Positions 18,876-27,776 of a stretch of 64,000 bases of DNA are shown piece after piece. The position numbers were made by a program, and so were the translations under genes. The number at the start of each line of letters is the position of its first letter. Positions within the stretch are counted from its first letter, which is position 1. The stretch is from Lysinibacillus sphaericus (GTDB taxonomy: Bacteria; Bacillota; Bacilli; Bacillales_A; Planococcaceae), in NCBI RefSeq assembly GCF_001629735.1, contig NZ_CP015224.1, positions 1,984,001-2,048,000 on the forward strand, written 5' to 3'. A model generated the notes under the pieces. It did no database searches. It was not told the DNA's origin and was given only the letters and a program-made list of their open reading frames with translations.

Positions 18876-18923
18876 CATTCGGTGCAAAATAGAGTTTATC
18901 ACTAGGAATTAGGGGGCTTTATT

Positions 18924-19934
18924 TTGAGTAAATTATTCGAACCTTATCAATTACAATCCATTTCCTTAAAAAATCGTGTTGTCATGGCACCCATGTGTAT
19001 GTACTCAGCTGAGGATGATGGTCTGGTCACACCTTTCCATCAAGTCCATTATGCGACAAGGGCAGCTGGGCAAGTAGGATTAATCATTTTAGAAGCTACT
19101 GGTGTTGTTCCAGAAGGTCGTATCTCCAATAAAGATTTAGGCATTTGGGATGACGCGCATATTGATGGCTTACGTCAATTAGTAGAGGGTATGAAAGCAT
19201 ATGGGGCTAAAACAGGCATCCAGCTTGGTCATGCTGGACGTAAAGCAACCGTAGAGGGCGAAATTTTTGCCCCATCAGCCATTGCCTTTAGTTCAGACTA
19301 TCAAACACCTACAGCCATGTCTGAAGAGAACATTCAACATGTGATTGAAGCGTTCAAACTTGCTGCTATTCGTGCGGCAAAGGCAGGCTTTGATGTACTC
19401 GAAATTCATGGGGCACATGGCTATTTAATTAGTGAATTTTTATCGCCTGCTACGAACAAACGAGAAGATCAATATGGTGGCTCACAGGAAAATCGCTATC
19501 GCATATTACGCCAAATTATTGATGCCATTCGCAGTGTTTGGGATGGGCCATTATTGGTACGTGTTTCTGCAGAAGATTACGCAGAAGATGGCACTACAAT
19601 GGATGACTTCATCGTCTTTAGCCGCTGGATGAAATCACAAGGAGTAGATTTAGTAGATGTATCAACAGGTGGCGTTGTCCCTGCTACTATCAATGTCTTT
19701 CCAGGATACCAAGTTTCTCATGCTGAAGCCATCAAACATGGGGCTGATATCGCTACTGGCGCAGTAGGCCTTATTACAACAGCCATTCAAGCCGAAGAAA
19801 TTTTACAAAATAACCGTGCAGATTTAATTTTCTTAGCTCGTGTTTTACTCCGTGAGCCGTATTGGCCGCTCCATGCAGCTAAAGAATTAAGTGAAGAACT
19901 ACAACCACCCGTACAATATGTCCGTGGTTGGTAA
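18924..19934 (+). CDS. namA: NADPH dehydrogenase, old yellow enzyme family
   Basis: 336 residues, a TIM-barrel flavoprotein of the YqjM type. [13 protein letters not shown] near residue 22 contains the cysteine typical of Yqj[22 protein letters not shown] binds FMN and substrate. It reduces electrophilic enals, nitro compounds and quinones. The start is TTG after AGGGGG. It probably reads through from proI and ends at a terminator. Confidence 0.93.
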   Translation: MSKLFEPYQLQSISLKNRVVMAPMCMYSAEDDGLVTPFHQVHYATRAAGQVGLIILEATGVVPEGRISNKDLGIWDDAHIDGLRQLVEGMKAYGAKTGIQLGHAGRKATVEGEIFAPSAIAFSSDYQTPTAMSEENIQHVIEAFKLAAIRAAKAGFDVLEIHGAHGYLISEFLSPATNKREDQYGGSQENRYRILRQIIDAIRSVWDGPLLVRVSAEDYAEDGTTMDDFIVFSRWMKSQGVDLVDVSTGGVVPATINVFPGYQVSHAEAIKHGADIATGAVGLITTAIQAEEILQNNRADLIFLARVLLREPYWPLHAAKELSEELQPPVQYVRGW

Positions 19935-19950
19935 ACTTATTTCCATAACA

Positions 19951-19980
19951 AAACAGCTTGTGCGTTCACAAGCTGTTTTT
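19951..19980. terminator. Terminator of proI-namA
   Basis: Perfect 11-bp stem AAACAGCTTGT/ACAAGCTGTTT, six-base loop, then TTT. Confidence 0.85.
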
Positions 19981-19990
19981 AATTATTTAA

Positions 19991-20268
19991 TTAGAAAAGT
20001 GGATTTTGCTTTATTTCTTCATCAATAGCCTCTATTAATGCCGCCGCATCATCCGCAGTGATGATTTCTCCATTAACTATAGCAAAAATACCTTGCTCAC
20101 AGATTTCACAATGCGATGTACACCCGACTCCTCGATGTCAAAATCATCACGTTCTAACAAAACATCATATGCATCTGCGGCACCAAGCGATAAATTCGTC
20201 ATGCAAAACTCGACTCTATTTTTTAATGGCTGTGAATCTTTCTTCTTTTTAAAAAGAGAAAATACCAT
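19991..20268 (-). pseudogene. DUF1450 (YuzB-like) protein with a one-base frameshift
   Basis: ATG 20268 opens FSLFKKKKDS, then VEFCMTNLSLGAADAYDVLL, the N-terminal half of DUF1450. The frame ends after VSKVFLL, but one extra T near 20124 would give ESGCTSHCEICEQGIFAIVNGE and run to TAA at 19991 (EEIKQNPLF). That restores the cysteine-rich centre and normal length (~92 residues). Function of the family is unknown. Real mutation or read error cannot be told here. Confidence 0.7.
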
Positions 20269-20328
20269 GTTTATTCCCCCTTACAAATATTTCACTCTGA
20301 TCTTTCTCATTTTTGAACATCATGTGAA

Positions 20329-20550
20329 TTATAAATAAATTCTAGTGCGTAGTAACTCTAATAGGCGATTTGAGACTTTTGTCGACTCTTTATAGAACAA
20401 GTATACGGGTACATTTGTCAATGAAAAATCTTCAAATGGCACAATATTAAAACGTCTCTCCAACTGTTGAAATACGTAGCTGTGAAAGATGAAGTTTTTG
20501 TGTCTTGTTCGGAAATTACAAGTTTGAGCCGCTATAATAAAGGACTGTCA
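20329..20550 (-). pseudogene. Frameshifted C-terminal fragment of a possible regulator
   Basis: One frame reads LVISEQDTKTSSFTATYF and, after a shift near 20470, another continues QQLERRFNIVPFEDF, VPVYLFYKE and SNRLLELLRT to TAA at 20329. Together they form a believable protein end, perhaps the effector domain of a LysR-type regulator, but the family is uncertain. No N-terminal part is visible. Confidence 0.4.
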
Positions 20551-20669
20551 CCATTTATACTCCATGCTTCATGATTACTATTTTTTCATTAAAACATATA
20601 TTTAATTTACTAAATTATACAATACTATTAGACTGAAAAATAAATAGATGTGCAAAAGGAGAGATATAC

Positions 20670-21695
20670 ATGTCATATGCTACATTAAGTCGTCAATTTC
20701 GACTTTTTGCCGAACAGGAATGCGTGAACTCTAGCCCTCTGTATGAACATTTAGCTAATAAAATGGCTGCGGATGAGGAGCTATTGGAGATTGCCTCCCT
20801 GATTCCACCAAATCAACCAGCACCCAATCTATTGTTGGCAGCTGTTCAATATTTATTGATTTCCTTGAAAGATCCTTTAGCTAAGTATTACGCGTCTTTT
20901 ACGGCAACTCCACATCCCATTCAAGGGGTTTACCCTGTCTTCAAAGCATTTGTGATGGATCATGCAAAACAATTAAAGTCATTATTTCAAGAAAAACTTG
21001 TCCAAACCAATGAAATTCGACGTTGTGCCTACCTCTATCCTATGATGACTGACATTTATCACAAGCACCAGCGACCATTGGCCTTCATAGAAATAGGAGC
21101 AAGTGCTGGACTTCAGCTTGGTATGGATCACTACAATTATTGCTACAATCATCAATTATCCATTAACAATACGAACAATGGAAGTATCATATCTTCAGAA
21201 AACCGAGGGGAAACACTTCCTAAGTCTGTGTCAAAGCCACCCGTTGTTTACCAAAGGATTGGCATCGATTTAAATCCCATTGATCTCCGACAAAAGAAAG
21301 AAAGTCAATGGCTGCAAGCTTTAATCTGGCCTGAACACCACGAACGTCGATTGTTGTTAAATGAAGCTCTCCCTATCTTCAGTCAATTAGAAATTCAGTT
21401 AATAAAGGGTGATGCAATCCAACTAATAAAGGAGATCAGTCAAACCATTGAGGAAGAAGCCATGTTAGTCGTTTATCATACACATGTTGCCAACCAAATG
21501 TCACTCGAATCACGACATTCATTAATGGAGCAATTAAAAGAGATTAGCATGAAACGCCCACTCTACCATTGCTATAACAATTTATTTGACGTACAGCTAC
21601 ACCAGGATTTTCTGAATCAGGGCACCATACAATCTATTCGGACAATGGAACGTCCTGACGGCCATGGACGATGGTTTCAATGGTCAAATAGTTAA
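20670..21695 (+). CDS. DUF2332 family protein
   Basis: 341 residues matching the DUF2332 layout: an N-terminal helical part (FAEQECVNSSPLYEHLA), PYPV-like region and the central FIEIGASAGLQLGMDHY, which resembles a SAM-methyltransferase glycine motif. Function is not established. AAAAGGAGAGATATAC precedes the ATG. It is followed 109 bases later by a DUF2691 gene on the same strand. Confidence 0.82.
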   Translation: MSYATLSRQFRLFAEQECVNSSPLYEHLANKMAADEELLEIASLIPPNQPAPNLLLAAVQYLLISLKDPLAKYYASFTATPHPIQGVYPVFKAFVMDHAKQLKSLFQEKLVQTNEIRRCAYLYPMMTDIYHKHQRPLAFIEIGASAGLQLGMDHYNYCYNHQLSINNTNNGSIISSENRGETLPKSVSKPPVVYQRIGIDLNPIDLRQKKESQWLQALIWPEHHERRLLLNEALPIFSQLEIQLIKGDAIQLIKEISQTIEEEAMLVVYHTHVANQMSLESRHSLMEQLKEISMKRPLYHCYNNLFDVQLHQDFLNQGTIQSIRTMERPDGHGRWFQWSNS

Positions 21696-21804
21696 GGTGG
21701 CTACTGAAACCAAGAGATGCGTGTTTTTTTCTATGCAGTTGTGGTTATGGAGCGCCTTCAATTTAAACCTTATAAATCGATTCATCAGTAGAAAGGACGT
21801 TAAA

Positions 21805-22269
21805 ATGCGAGGAATTAGCTTTGAAATAAAAAATGAATATGGCAGATATATATTGGATATTTTAACAAATCTAATTAGTGCGACTTGGCATTGGTCTATA
21901 GGACCTGGAGAATCTTACAAGATAGAGAATGGAACACTTGGTGCAAACCTTTTCCCCGATGATACCATTTTAAATGGCCTATCATTTTTAAACTGTATAT
22001 CAGTTGATGAATACTATGTAATATTTGCTGACTTGAAAGCCTTTCCTCAACGTGAAGATGTTGTGGAAATTAAAAGCTATGAAGATTTTTTAAAAAGCTC
22101 ATGTGAAATGGTACTATTAATCATTGATTCAAGCTATGTATCCCTTTTTGTCAAAGAAGAATCTATTATTGATAAGTTGTTCGAACGTGCAACAGCTTCC
22201 TATTACACAAACATTCAATTGATCACTGATGAAAATGATACACGTTCTTGTTTAACGGTATGGGGATAA
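21805..22269 (+). CDS. DUF2691 family protein
   Basis: 154 residues from ATG 21805 (MRGISFEIKNEYG), with AAAGGACG upstream. An upstream in-frame extension overlaps the DUF2332 gene and lacks a ribosome site, so it is rejected. GISFEIKNEYGRYILDIL and WSIGPGESY are typical of DUF2691, a family of unknown function found in Bacillus. It ends at a terminator. Confidence 0.75.
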   Translation: MRGISFEIKNEYGRYILDILTNLISATWHWSIGPGESYKIENGTLGANLFPDDTILNGLSFLNCISVDEYYVIFADLKAFPQREDVVEIKSYEDFLKSSCEMVLLIIDSSYVSLFVKEESIIDKLFERATASYYTNIQLITDENDTRSCLTVWG

Positions 22270-22284
22270 AGATCATCATCTACA

Positions 22285-22316
22285 AAACGCTGTGGCAGCC
22301 TAGTGACACAGCGTTT
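22285..22316. terminator. Bidirectional terminator
   Basis: Perfect 10-bp stem AAACGCTGTG/CACAGCGTTT between the convergent DUF2691 and FMN reductase genes. Confidence 0.75.
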
Positions 22317-22326
22317 CTACTACTCT

Positions 22327-22893
22327 TTAAAAATCGTATTCAGCATCTTTTTTCGCACGAATTTCTGCAAATGCGTCTGTTACCATTACAGTATCCTCTG
22401 CTAATCGTTCAAGACGGAAACGGACATCATCATTGACAATTTCTTTGCGTAAAAAGTCTTTTTCTTCTATAAATACATAGGTTGGCACAATATGGGCCTT
22501 CATGTAGGCAAGAATCGGCTTTAATTGCTGCTCCACCATTAAATAGTGCTTTGACGTCCCTGCGGTAACAATGACGCTGACTACTTTATCGCGAAAGGCA
22601 TTGACTGGTAATAGGTCAAAGATATTTTTCAATGTTGCTGGAATAGAAGCCTGGAATGTTGGCGTCCCAATGACAATAGCATCCGCAGCCATGATCGTTT
22701 CTGTGACATATTTCGTATCGCCATCATAGTCAAAGTAATTACGTCCATCACTAAATACTAGTTGATAGTTAGCAAGATCGAGAAGCGTCACTTCATGCTC
22801 CGGGTATTTTTTTTGGACAATCTCGGCAAATTTATGCATCGCTGTTCTTGTTTTTGAGCCAATAATGGAACCGGCAAGTGCGACAATCTTCAT
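22327..22893 (-). CDS. NADPH-dependent FMN reductase
   Basis: 188 residues from ATG 22893, since AAGGAG would overlap the GTG at 22905. ALAGSIIGSKTRTA is the flavodoxin-like phosphate loop and GTPTFQASIPATLKNIFDLLP binds the flavin ring. It likely supplies reduced FMN. It is the third gene of the VOC dioxygenase, LLM oxidoreductase, FMN reductase operon, and could feed the LLM enzyme next to it. Confidence 0.85.
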   Translation of the reverse strand: MKIVALAGSIIGSKTRTAMHKFAEIVQKKYPEHEVTLLDLANYQLVFSDGRNYFDYDGDTKYVTETIMAADAIVIGTPTFQASIPATLKNIFDLLPVNAFRDKVVSVIVTAGTSKHYLMVEQQLKPILAYMKAHIVPTYVFIEEKDFLRKEIVNDDVRFRLERLAEDTVMVTDAFAEIRAKKDAEYDF

Positions 22894-22908
22894 ATGATGG
22901 TACACTCC

Positions 22909-23964
22909 TTATTTTGCTGTATATTTTTTCATTGCTGGGATAATATCGTTGCCGATGATTTCAATGTTTTTCATGATTTTATCGAATGGGACCCCGCCAA
23001 AATCAATTTGTGCCATAAAACGCTGCATCCCATATAATTCATATTGATAGAGTAATTTCTCAATAATTTGTTCTTTACTACCGACCATTAAGGCATCTCG
23101 TGTATCTGTAGCTTGAGCAAATTGTTGTTTAGGATAGCCTCCCCCACGAATCGCTTGGAAACCACCGTTTAAATGTGGATACATCCCTTGTAATGCCTCT
23201 TTTGTTGTATCTGCTACATAAAACAGGCTTGTTGTGGCAACTGGCAATTCATTTGGAACAAAACCTTGTCGCTCTGCCGCTTCTCGATAAGCATCAACAG
23301 ATGGCTTAAAGTTTACAGCGGGCCCACCTAGAGTCGTTAACATCATGGGAATTCCCATATACCCTGCTTTTATCGCACTCGCTGGCGGCCCACCAACTGC
23401 ACGCCAAATCGGTAAAGAGCCGTTTTTTGGCTGCGGTAATATTTGAGCATTATGAAGTGGGGCACGGAATTGGCCTTCCCATGTCACAAGCTCTTCATCA
23501 TTGATTTTCATAAGTAGCTCTAATTTTTCTTCAAAAAGTTCTTCATAATCCTGTAAATCTACACCAAGCAAATGGTATGCTCCTACTCGTGATCCGCGTC
23601 CCGCCACAATTTCGGCACGACCATTTGATAATAAATCAATGGTTGCAAAATCCTCATAAACACGCACAGGATCTGAAACACTTAACACAGTGGCAGAGCT
23701 GGATAGTTTAATTTTAGAAGTTGCTTGCGCGATAGCCCCCAACACAACAGTATGTGCCTGTGTTGTAAAATAAGATTGATGACTTTCACCAACTCCAAAT
23801 ACATCAATGCCTGCTTGCTCCGCTAATTGGCTAGCTTCAACCAGCTCTTTTAGTCGTTGCTGCGCAGAAATTCGTTCTCCTGTTAATGGGTTGGGAATAT
23901 GGTCTCCTAAAGAATACAGCCCAAATTCAAGTCCTTGTGATTGATCAATACGATATTTTTCCAT
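22909..23964 (-). CDS. LLM-class flavin-dependent oxidoreductase
   Basis: 351 residues, a luciferase-like TIM barrel (GLYSLGDHIPNPLTGERIS, GVGESHQSYFTTQ, PLPIWRAVGGPPASA). Such enzymes use reduced flavin to oxidise organic substrates; some need a separate FMN reductase such as the neighbouring gene. Sixteen bases separate it from the dioxygenase gene and about 15 from the reductase. Substrate unknown. Confidence 0.85.
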   Translation of the reverse strand: MEKYRIDQSQGLEFGLYSLGDHIPNPLTGERISAQQRLKELVEASQLAEQAGIDVFGVGESHQSYFTTQAHTVVLGAIAQATSKIKLSSSATVLSVSDPVRVYEDFATIDLLSNGRAEIVAGRGSRVGAYHLLGVDLQDYEELFEEKLELLMKINDEELVTWEGQFRAPLHNAQILPQPKNGSLPIWRAVGGPPASAIKAGYMGIPMMLTTLGGPAVNFKPSVDAYREAAERQGFVPNELPVATTSLFYVADTTKEALQGMYPHLNGGFQAIRGGGYPKQQFAQATDTRDALMVGSKEQIIEKLLYQYELYGMQRFMAQIDFGGVPFDKIMKNIEIIGNDIIPAMKKYTAK

Positions 23965-23980
23965 TATGAATTACCTCTCC

Positions 23981-24922
23981 TTATTCAAGCGGCTCTAAAA
24001 TCGCTTCAATTTCTGCTCGTTTTTCTTCTAAAAATGGTGGAAGATCTAGCTCTTTTCCTAGTTCATCTACCGAGGAATCTACCGTAAACCCTGGGCCATC
24101 TGTCGCCATTTCAAATAGAATTCCGTTACGATCTCTAAAATAAAGACTTTGGAAATAATAACGATCGACAACACCTGTGCTAGTTAAACCTAGCTCTTTA
24201 ATTTTTGTATCCCATTCTAGTAGCTCATCGACCGTTGCTACACGTATAGCAAGATGGTGGATACTTCCTTTACCTGGTTTTTCACTTGGTCCTTCTAATT
24301 CTTTGACAAGAATCTCTCCAAGCACTTCCCCCTCTATCGATTGCAGAACTGCCTCTTGGTCATTTTCTGCAACAACGGTATAGTGAAATAAATCTTGTAG
24401 TAAATTCACTGTCCGTTGTAGATAACGCACCGTCATTTCAACTGTACCCATCCCTAAAATGCGATGCTCTTCAGGGATTTCATTGCCATCCCATGGTTGC
24501 CATTGCGCTGGTGTTTCTTGACCATGATGGTTTAATAACACCATTCTCAACCCTTCATGATCCTCAAAAAATAAGGCGTCTTTCCCCGCATATGTGGAGA
24601 TGTCACTATGTTCTACCTTTAGCTCTTGGAAACGAAATTTCCAATAAAGTAAACTCTCATAGCTTGGTACAAGTAGACCAATACGTGTTATCGCATTGGT
24701 TCCTCGCACAGTACGTCCCGCAACAGGCATCTCAAAAAATGTTAATTCTGTACCCGCCGACCCTGTTAAGTCCCCATAAAATAAGTGATACATGGATGGG
24801 GAGTCTTGATTCACGGTTTTCTTTACACGTCGTAACCCTAAAATTTTAGTATAAAAATGATTATTTTGTTTGCCATTTTTCGTTAGCATCGAAATATGAT
24901 GATGTCCACTTAATTTGTTCAT
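23981..24922 (-). CDS. Ring-cleaving dioxygenase, VOC family (MhqO/MhqA-like)
   Basis: 313 residues with two glyoxalase/VOC modules (about 5-125 and 150-275). Likely metal ligands are in SGHHHISML, the SIHHLAIRV histidine and FEMATDG. It resembles the Bacillus Mhq dioxygenases that degrade catechols and quinones. GAGGAGGAG precedes the ATG, and a 22-bp operator-like palindrome lies 18 bases upstream of the start, shared with the marR promoter. Confidence 0.85.
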   Translation of the reverse strand: MNKLSGHHHISMLTKNGKQNNHFYTKILGLRRVKKTVNQDSPSMYHLFYGDLTGSAGTELTFFEMPVAGRTVRGTNAITRIGLLVPSYESLLYWKFRFQELKVEHSDISTYAGKDALFFEDHEGLRMVLLNHHGQETPAQWQPWDGNEIPEEHRILGMGTVEMTVRYLQRTVNLLQDLFHYTVVAENDQEAVLQSIEGEVLGEILVKELEGPSEKPGKGSIHHLAIRVATVDELLEWDTKIKELGLTSTGVVDRYYFQSLYFRDRNGILFEMATDGPGFTVDSSVDELGKELDLPPFLEEKRAEIEAILEPLE

Positions 24923-24940
24923 TGTATGCTCCTCCTCGAA

Positions 24941-24962
24941 ATCACTTGACTAAGCAAGTGAT
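24941..24962. promoter_or_regulatory. 22-bp palindrome, probable MarR operator 1
   Basis: Half-sites ATCACTTG and CAAGTGAT separated by six bases, directly upstream of the dioxygenase ribosome site. The same outer seven-base arms with the same spacing occur at 25441-25462. Confidence 0.65.
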
Positions 24963-24975
24963 AGGGTAAAAAAAA

Positions 24976-25419
24976 TTACGCTAGTGGTAATTTTTTTTCC
25001 TGACTATGCTTTTCCAGCTTTGTCATCAATTTATATAACGTTTTCATTTCTTCATCTGTTAATACATCTTCAAAAAATGAGGATTGGAAGTGAAGCTGAC
25101 TAGGTGTTGCTGCATCAATCATTTGCTCCCCTTTTGCCGTCAACGAAATCGTTTTCGTCTTCCAATTTTGCTTACGCTCAATCAGTCCCTCTTTTTCAAG
25201 CCTTGCGAGCATGCGAGACATTCCACCTTGTGTGACCGTTACTTTTTCTGCTAGTTGACATTGTGTAATAGGTGCATAGGTTTTTATTTGGATTAGCACA
25301 TCAAATTGTGCGGTGGTTAGATCAAAACGTTTTAAAAATTCATTGGATAATTGATTACTTTGGGCTGTAAAGCGCATCATGCGAATCCAGGTTAAAGTAC
25401 CTAATGTATGATTTTTCAC
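24976..25419 (-). CDS. MarR-family regulator of the dioxygenase operon
   Basis: 147 residues from GTG 25419 (GGGAGGATAAAG upstream). Winged-helix MarR fold: [31 protein letters not shown] is the recognition region (about 54-85). No cysteine sits at the N-terminus that would suggest a redox sensor of the OhrR type. It is 53 bases upstream of the dioxygenase gene, and both have the same palindrome in front. Most like MhqR-type quinone/catechol repressors, by context. Confidence 0.82.
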   Translation of the reverse strand: MKNHTLGTLTWIRMMRFTAQSNQLSNEFLKRFDLTTAQFDVLIQIKTYAPITQCQLAEKVTVTQGGMSRMLARLEKEGLIERKQNWKTKTISLTAKGEQMIDAATPSQLHFQSSFFEDVLTDEEMKTLYKLMTKLEKHSQEKKLPLA

Positions 25420-25440
25420 GACTTTATCCTCCCTTCTGTT

Positions 25441-25462
25441 ATCACTTTACCACTCAAGTGAT
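25441..25462. promoter_or_regulatory. 22-bp palindrome, probable MarR operator 2
   Basis: Half-sites ATCACTT and AAGTGAT separated by eight bases, overlapping a possible promoter (TTGCTT-17-TAAAGT on the minus strand). Same layout as 24941-24962. Confidence 0.65.
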
Positions 25463-25476
25463 AAAGAAGCAAGAGA

Positions 25477-25498
25477 AATATCTCGAATTTGAGATATT
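25477..25498. promoter_or_regulatory. Second palindrome type upstream of marR, MhqR-like
   Basis: AATATCTCGAA followed by TTTGAGATATT; nine of the 11 base pairs on each arm match. This closely resembles the B. subtilis MhqR operator (TATCTCGA arms). It lies between the marR promoter and cdaS. Confidence 0.6.
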
Positions 25499-25520
25499 AA
25501 ATATATAGGGAATATCATCC

Positions 25521-26141
25521 CTATATAATGCCATGTGTGGTAATAGGGTATAAGTTGCCTTTAAAGGCAAATGATATTCTCCCTGTTTCTTCGGATACGA
25601 CCATAACGAGTGCATCACTTACCTCACTTAATCCCAATGCAGCACGATGTCTTGTGCCTAATTTCCTTTCCCCTGTATAACGCTCTGACAGTGGTAATAC
25701 ATTTGCCGCCGATTCAATTTGATTATGGTTGACTAATACTGCGCCATCATGAAGAGGATTGCCTGGGAAAAAAATTGATTCTACTAACGAATGGGTTAAG
25801 TCAGCACCTATATGAATACCAGGCTGGACTAGCTTCTCCAAAGCGTCTTCTCGCTGGATCACGATTAAACCACCGTGTCTTCTCAGTGACATATTTTGTA
25901 CACTATGCGACAGTTCAGGATACTTTTCTGTAAACGGGGAAAGATAACAATTTAAATAAAACGTGGCTGCTTTCATTTCAATTGCCACAAATCTTTCTTT
26001 AATTTTTTCAAAATTGCCAAGGAGACAATTTGTTTCTGTATCCATCTGTTGAACACTTTGCTGTAATGACATAATCACGTGGAGAAGCTCATCTTTTAAT
26101 GTTTCTTTCATTGGTGAAAAATCACAATTTATTGGATTCAC
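25521..26141 (-). CDS. cdaS: Diadenylate cyclase, sporulation type
   Basis: 206 residues from GTG 26141 (GAGAGGTG upstream; the GTG at 26150 overlaps that site). An N-terminal helical part (1-70) precedes a DAC domain with the catalytic DGAVL and GTRHRAALG motifs. It makes c-di-AMP from two ATP. Length and the two-helix N-terminus match CdaS rather than the membrane CdaA or DNA-linked DisA; CdaS acts in spores of Bacillus. Not obviously linked to its neighbours. Confidence 0.88.
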   Translation of the reverse strand: MNPINCDFSPMKETLKDELLHVIMSLQQSVQQMDTETNCLLGNFEKIKERFVAIEMKAATFYLNCYLSPFTEKYPELSHSVQNMSLRRHGGLIVIQREDALEKLVQPGIHIGADLTHSLVESIFFPGNPLHDGAVLVNHNQIESAANVLPLSERYTGERKLGTRHRAALGLSEVSDALVMVVSEETGRISFAFKGNLYPITTHGII

Positions 26142-26312
26142 AAAAGGCACCTCTCTTTTTTATAAAAGCTTTCCTCTCTTAGTTTCCCTGGAAAAGCTAT
26201 TTTTATGCGTCACTGAAAGCTAGTGCTATGAAACGTTCTTGTTTTCTAATAAGAAAGACAAGACAAACTCCTATGATACTAACAAAAATACAGATGATTT
26301 TCTTCTCCTTGT

Positions 26313-26360
26313 CAAAAAAAACGCATTACCTGTAGAACTAATTTTCTACAAGTAATACGA
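26313..26360 (-). terminator. Terminator of the small membrane protein gene
   Basis: Stem CGCATTACCTGTAGAA/TTCTACAAGTAATACG with two mismatches, followed on the minus strand by TTTTTTTT. Confidence 0.75.
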
Positions 26361-26368
26361 ATAAGCTC

Positions 26369-26599
26369 TTACATATGTCCAGCCCTAATCTTTCTCACAA
26401 TACTAAAAGTCGTATATGTAGCAGCTGGTGCTAAAACGACAATAAAAATGATCCAGACTGTTAGATTATTTGTTGCTTTTAACGTTTCATAATTTGTTAT
26501 GACAAACATGATGAGACCGAATAGTAATAAATAGCTCAGCACATTTGGAAAGATCACGATTAGTCGTAATAGTGCTGGCGGCATCTTTTGCTGATTCAT
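26369..26599 (-). CDS. Small two-helix membrane protein
   Basis: 76 residues from ATG 26599 (AAGGGGTG upstream). Two membrane segments at about 11-35 and 46-67 and a basic tail VRKIRAG. No family recognised. It has its own terminator. Confidence 0.6.
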   Translation of the reverse strand: MNQQKMPPALLRLIVIFPNVLSYLLLFGLIMFVITNYETLKATNNLTVWIIFIVVLAPAATYTTFSIVRKIRAGHM

Positions 26600-26699
26600 T
26601 TTAACCACACCCCTTTTTTCAATTATACGGGAAATAAGTGATTGATCGTACTATATTTTTCCTTTTATATATACTATAAATGTATAGCTTGGTAAACAA

Positions 26700-26739
26700 A
26701 AAACATCTATTAATTGTCATTCTAATTAATAGATGTTTT
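26700..26739 (-). terminator. Terminator of rnz
   Basis: Perfect 15-bp stem (26701-26715 with 26724-26738), eight-base loop, then TTTTTTG on the minus strand. Confidence 0.85.
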
Positions 26740-26745
26740 CCAGAA

Positions 26746-27678
26746 TTAAAGCAATGTATTGTTTTGCCAAGTATAAATAGCTTGATCGGCAGTTAGAAAT
26801 GTTTGCGGGAAAGTTTCCTGAGCCTCTGCCAAAAATGGAGGTAAATCTTGTGGAAGAAAACGAGCACTTAAATGATTTAATAGTAAATATTGTGCTCCTG
26901 CTTGCTGTGCAACCTTGGCTGCCTCCACATTAGTTGCATGACCATAATTGGCTGCTAAATCCGTTGTTGTGCCGTCAAAGGTTGCTTCATGTACAATGAT
27001 ATCAGCGCCCATTGATAGCTGAACAGCCTCCTCACAATATTTCGTGTCGCCTAAAATAGTTAGTGTAAAGCCTTTTTTGGCTGATGCTACAACATCTTTC
27101 GCTTGAATGACATCACCATTTTCAAGTACGACATCATGCCCTCTTTTTAATTGTCCTAAAAGAGGACCCTTGGGAACACCTAAATCCTTGGCTTTTTCAA
27201 TTAATAATTCACCAGGTAAATCCTTTTGTTCAATACGATATCCATAGCATGGAACAACATGACGCAATTCCTTCGCATAAACCGTAAAACAGGCATCCTC
27301 GTATACAATCCCTTCCTGAACCTCTACAAAGTGCAAGGGATATGTTAAATGAGTCTTTGATAAAGCAAAAGTTTGTTCAATCCATTGCTGTAAGCCGACT
27401 GGACCAAAAATCGTTAGAGGTTCATCTCCTCCTTGAAATGAACGAGAGCTTAAAAAGCCCGGCAATCCGAAAATATGATCACCATGAAGATGCGTTATAA
27501 AAATTTTGGATACCTTCCGGGGCTTTAGCGAGGTGTGTAAAATTTGATGTTGAGTCGCCTCTCCACAATCAAAAAGCCACATTTCGCTTATTTCGTCTAA
27601 TAGCTTCACCATCAGGGCACTCGTATTTCGTTCTTTGGAAGGCATGCCTGCGCCTGTTCCTAAAAAATGTAGCTGCAC
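26746..27678 (-). CDS. rnz: Ribonuclease Z
   Basis: 310 residues. The MBL motif THLHGDHIFGLPG (about residues 60-72), GTGAGMP near the start and DTKYCEEAV, HEATF motifs are diagnostic of tRNase Z, which removes 3' trailers from tRNA precursors. A GTG at 27678 with GAGGTGG five bases upstream is the likely start; the GTG at 27687 lies in that site. It stands alone downstream of the cobalamin operon terminator. Confidence 0.93.
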   Translation of the reverse strand: MQLHFLGTGAGMPSKERNTSALMVKLLDEISEMWLFDCGEATQHQILHTSLKPRKVSKIFITHLHGDHIFGLPGFLSSRSFQGGDEPLTIFGPVGLQQWIEQTFALSKTHLTYPLHFVEVQEGIVYEDACFTVYAKELRHVVPCYGYRIEQKDLPGELLIEKAKDLGVPKGPLLGQLKRGHDVVLENGDVIQAKDVVASAKKGFTLTILGDTKYCEEAVQLSMGADIIVHEATFDGTTTDLAANYGHATNVEAAKVAQQAGAQYLLLNHLSARFLPQDLPPFLAEAQETFPQTFLTADQAIYTWQNNTLL

Positions 27679-27737
27679 AAATGCCACCTCAATTCATGTT
27701 TTATCGTTTTATTGTACCTTATTGAGTCTCATAAGAA

Positions 27738-27770
27738 AAACCTTTGGTAAAAGCTTTTATCCAAAGGTTT
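27738..27770 (-). terminator. Terminator at the end of the cobalamin operon
   Basis: Stem AAACCTTTGG/CCAAAGGTTT, extended inward through AAAAGCTTTT, followed by TTTTTCT on the minus strand. Confidence 0.8.
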
Positions 27771-27776
27771 TGTCGT

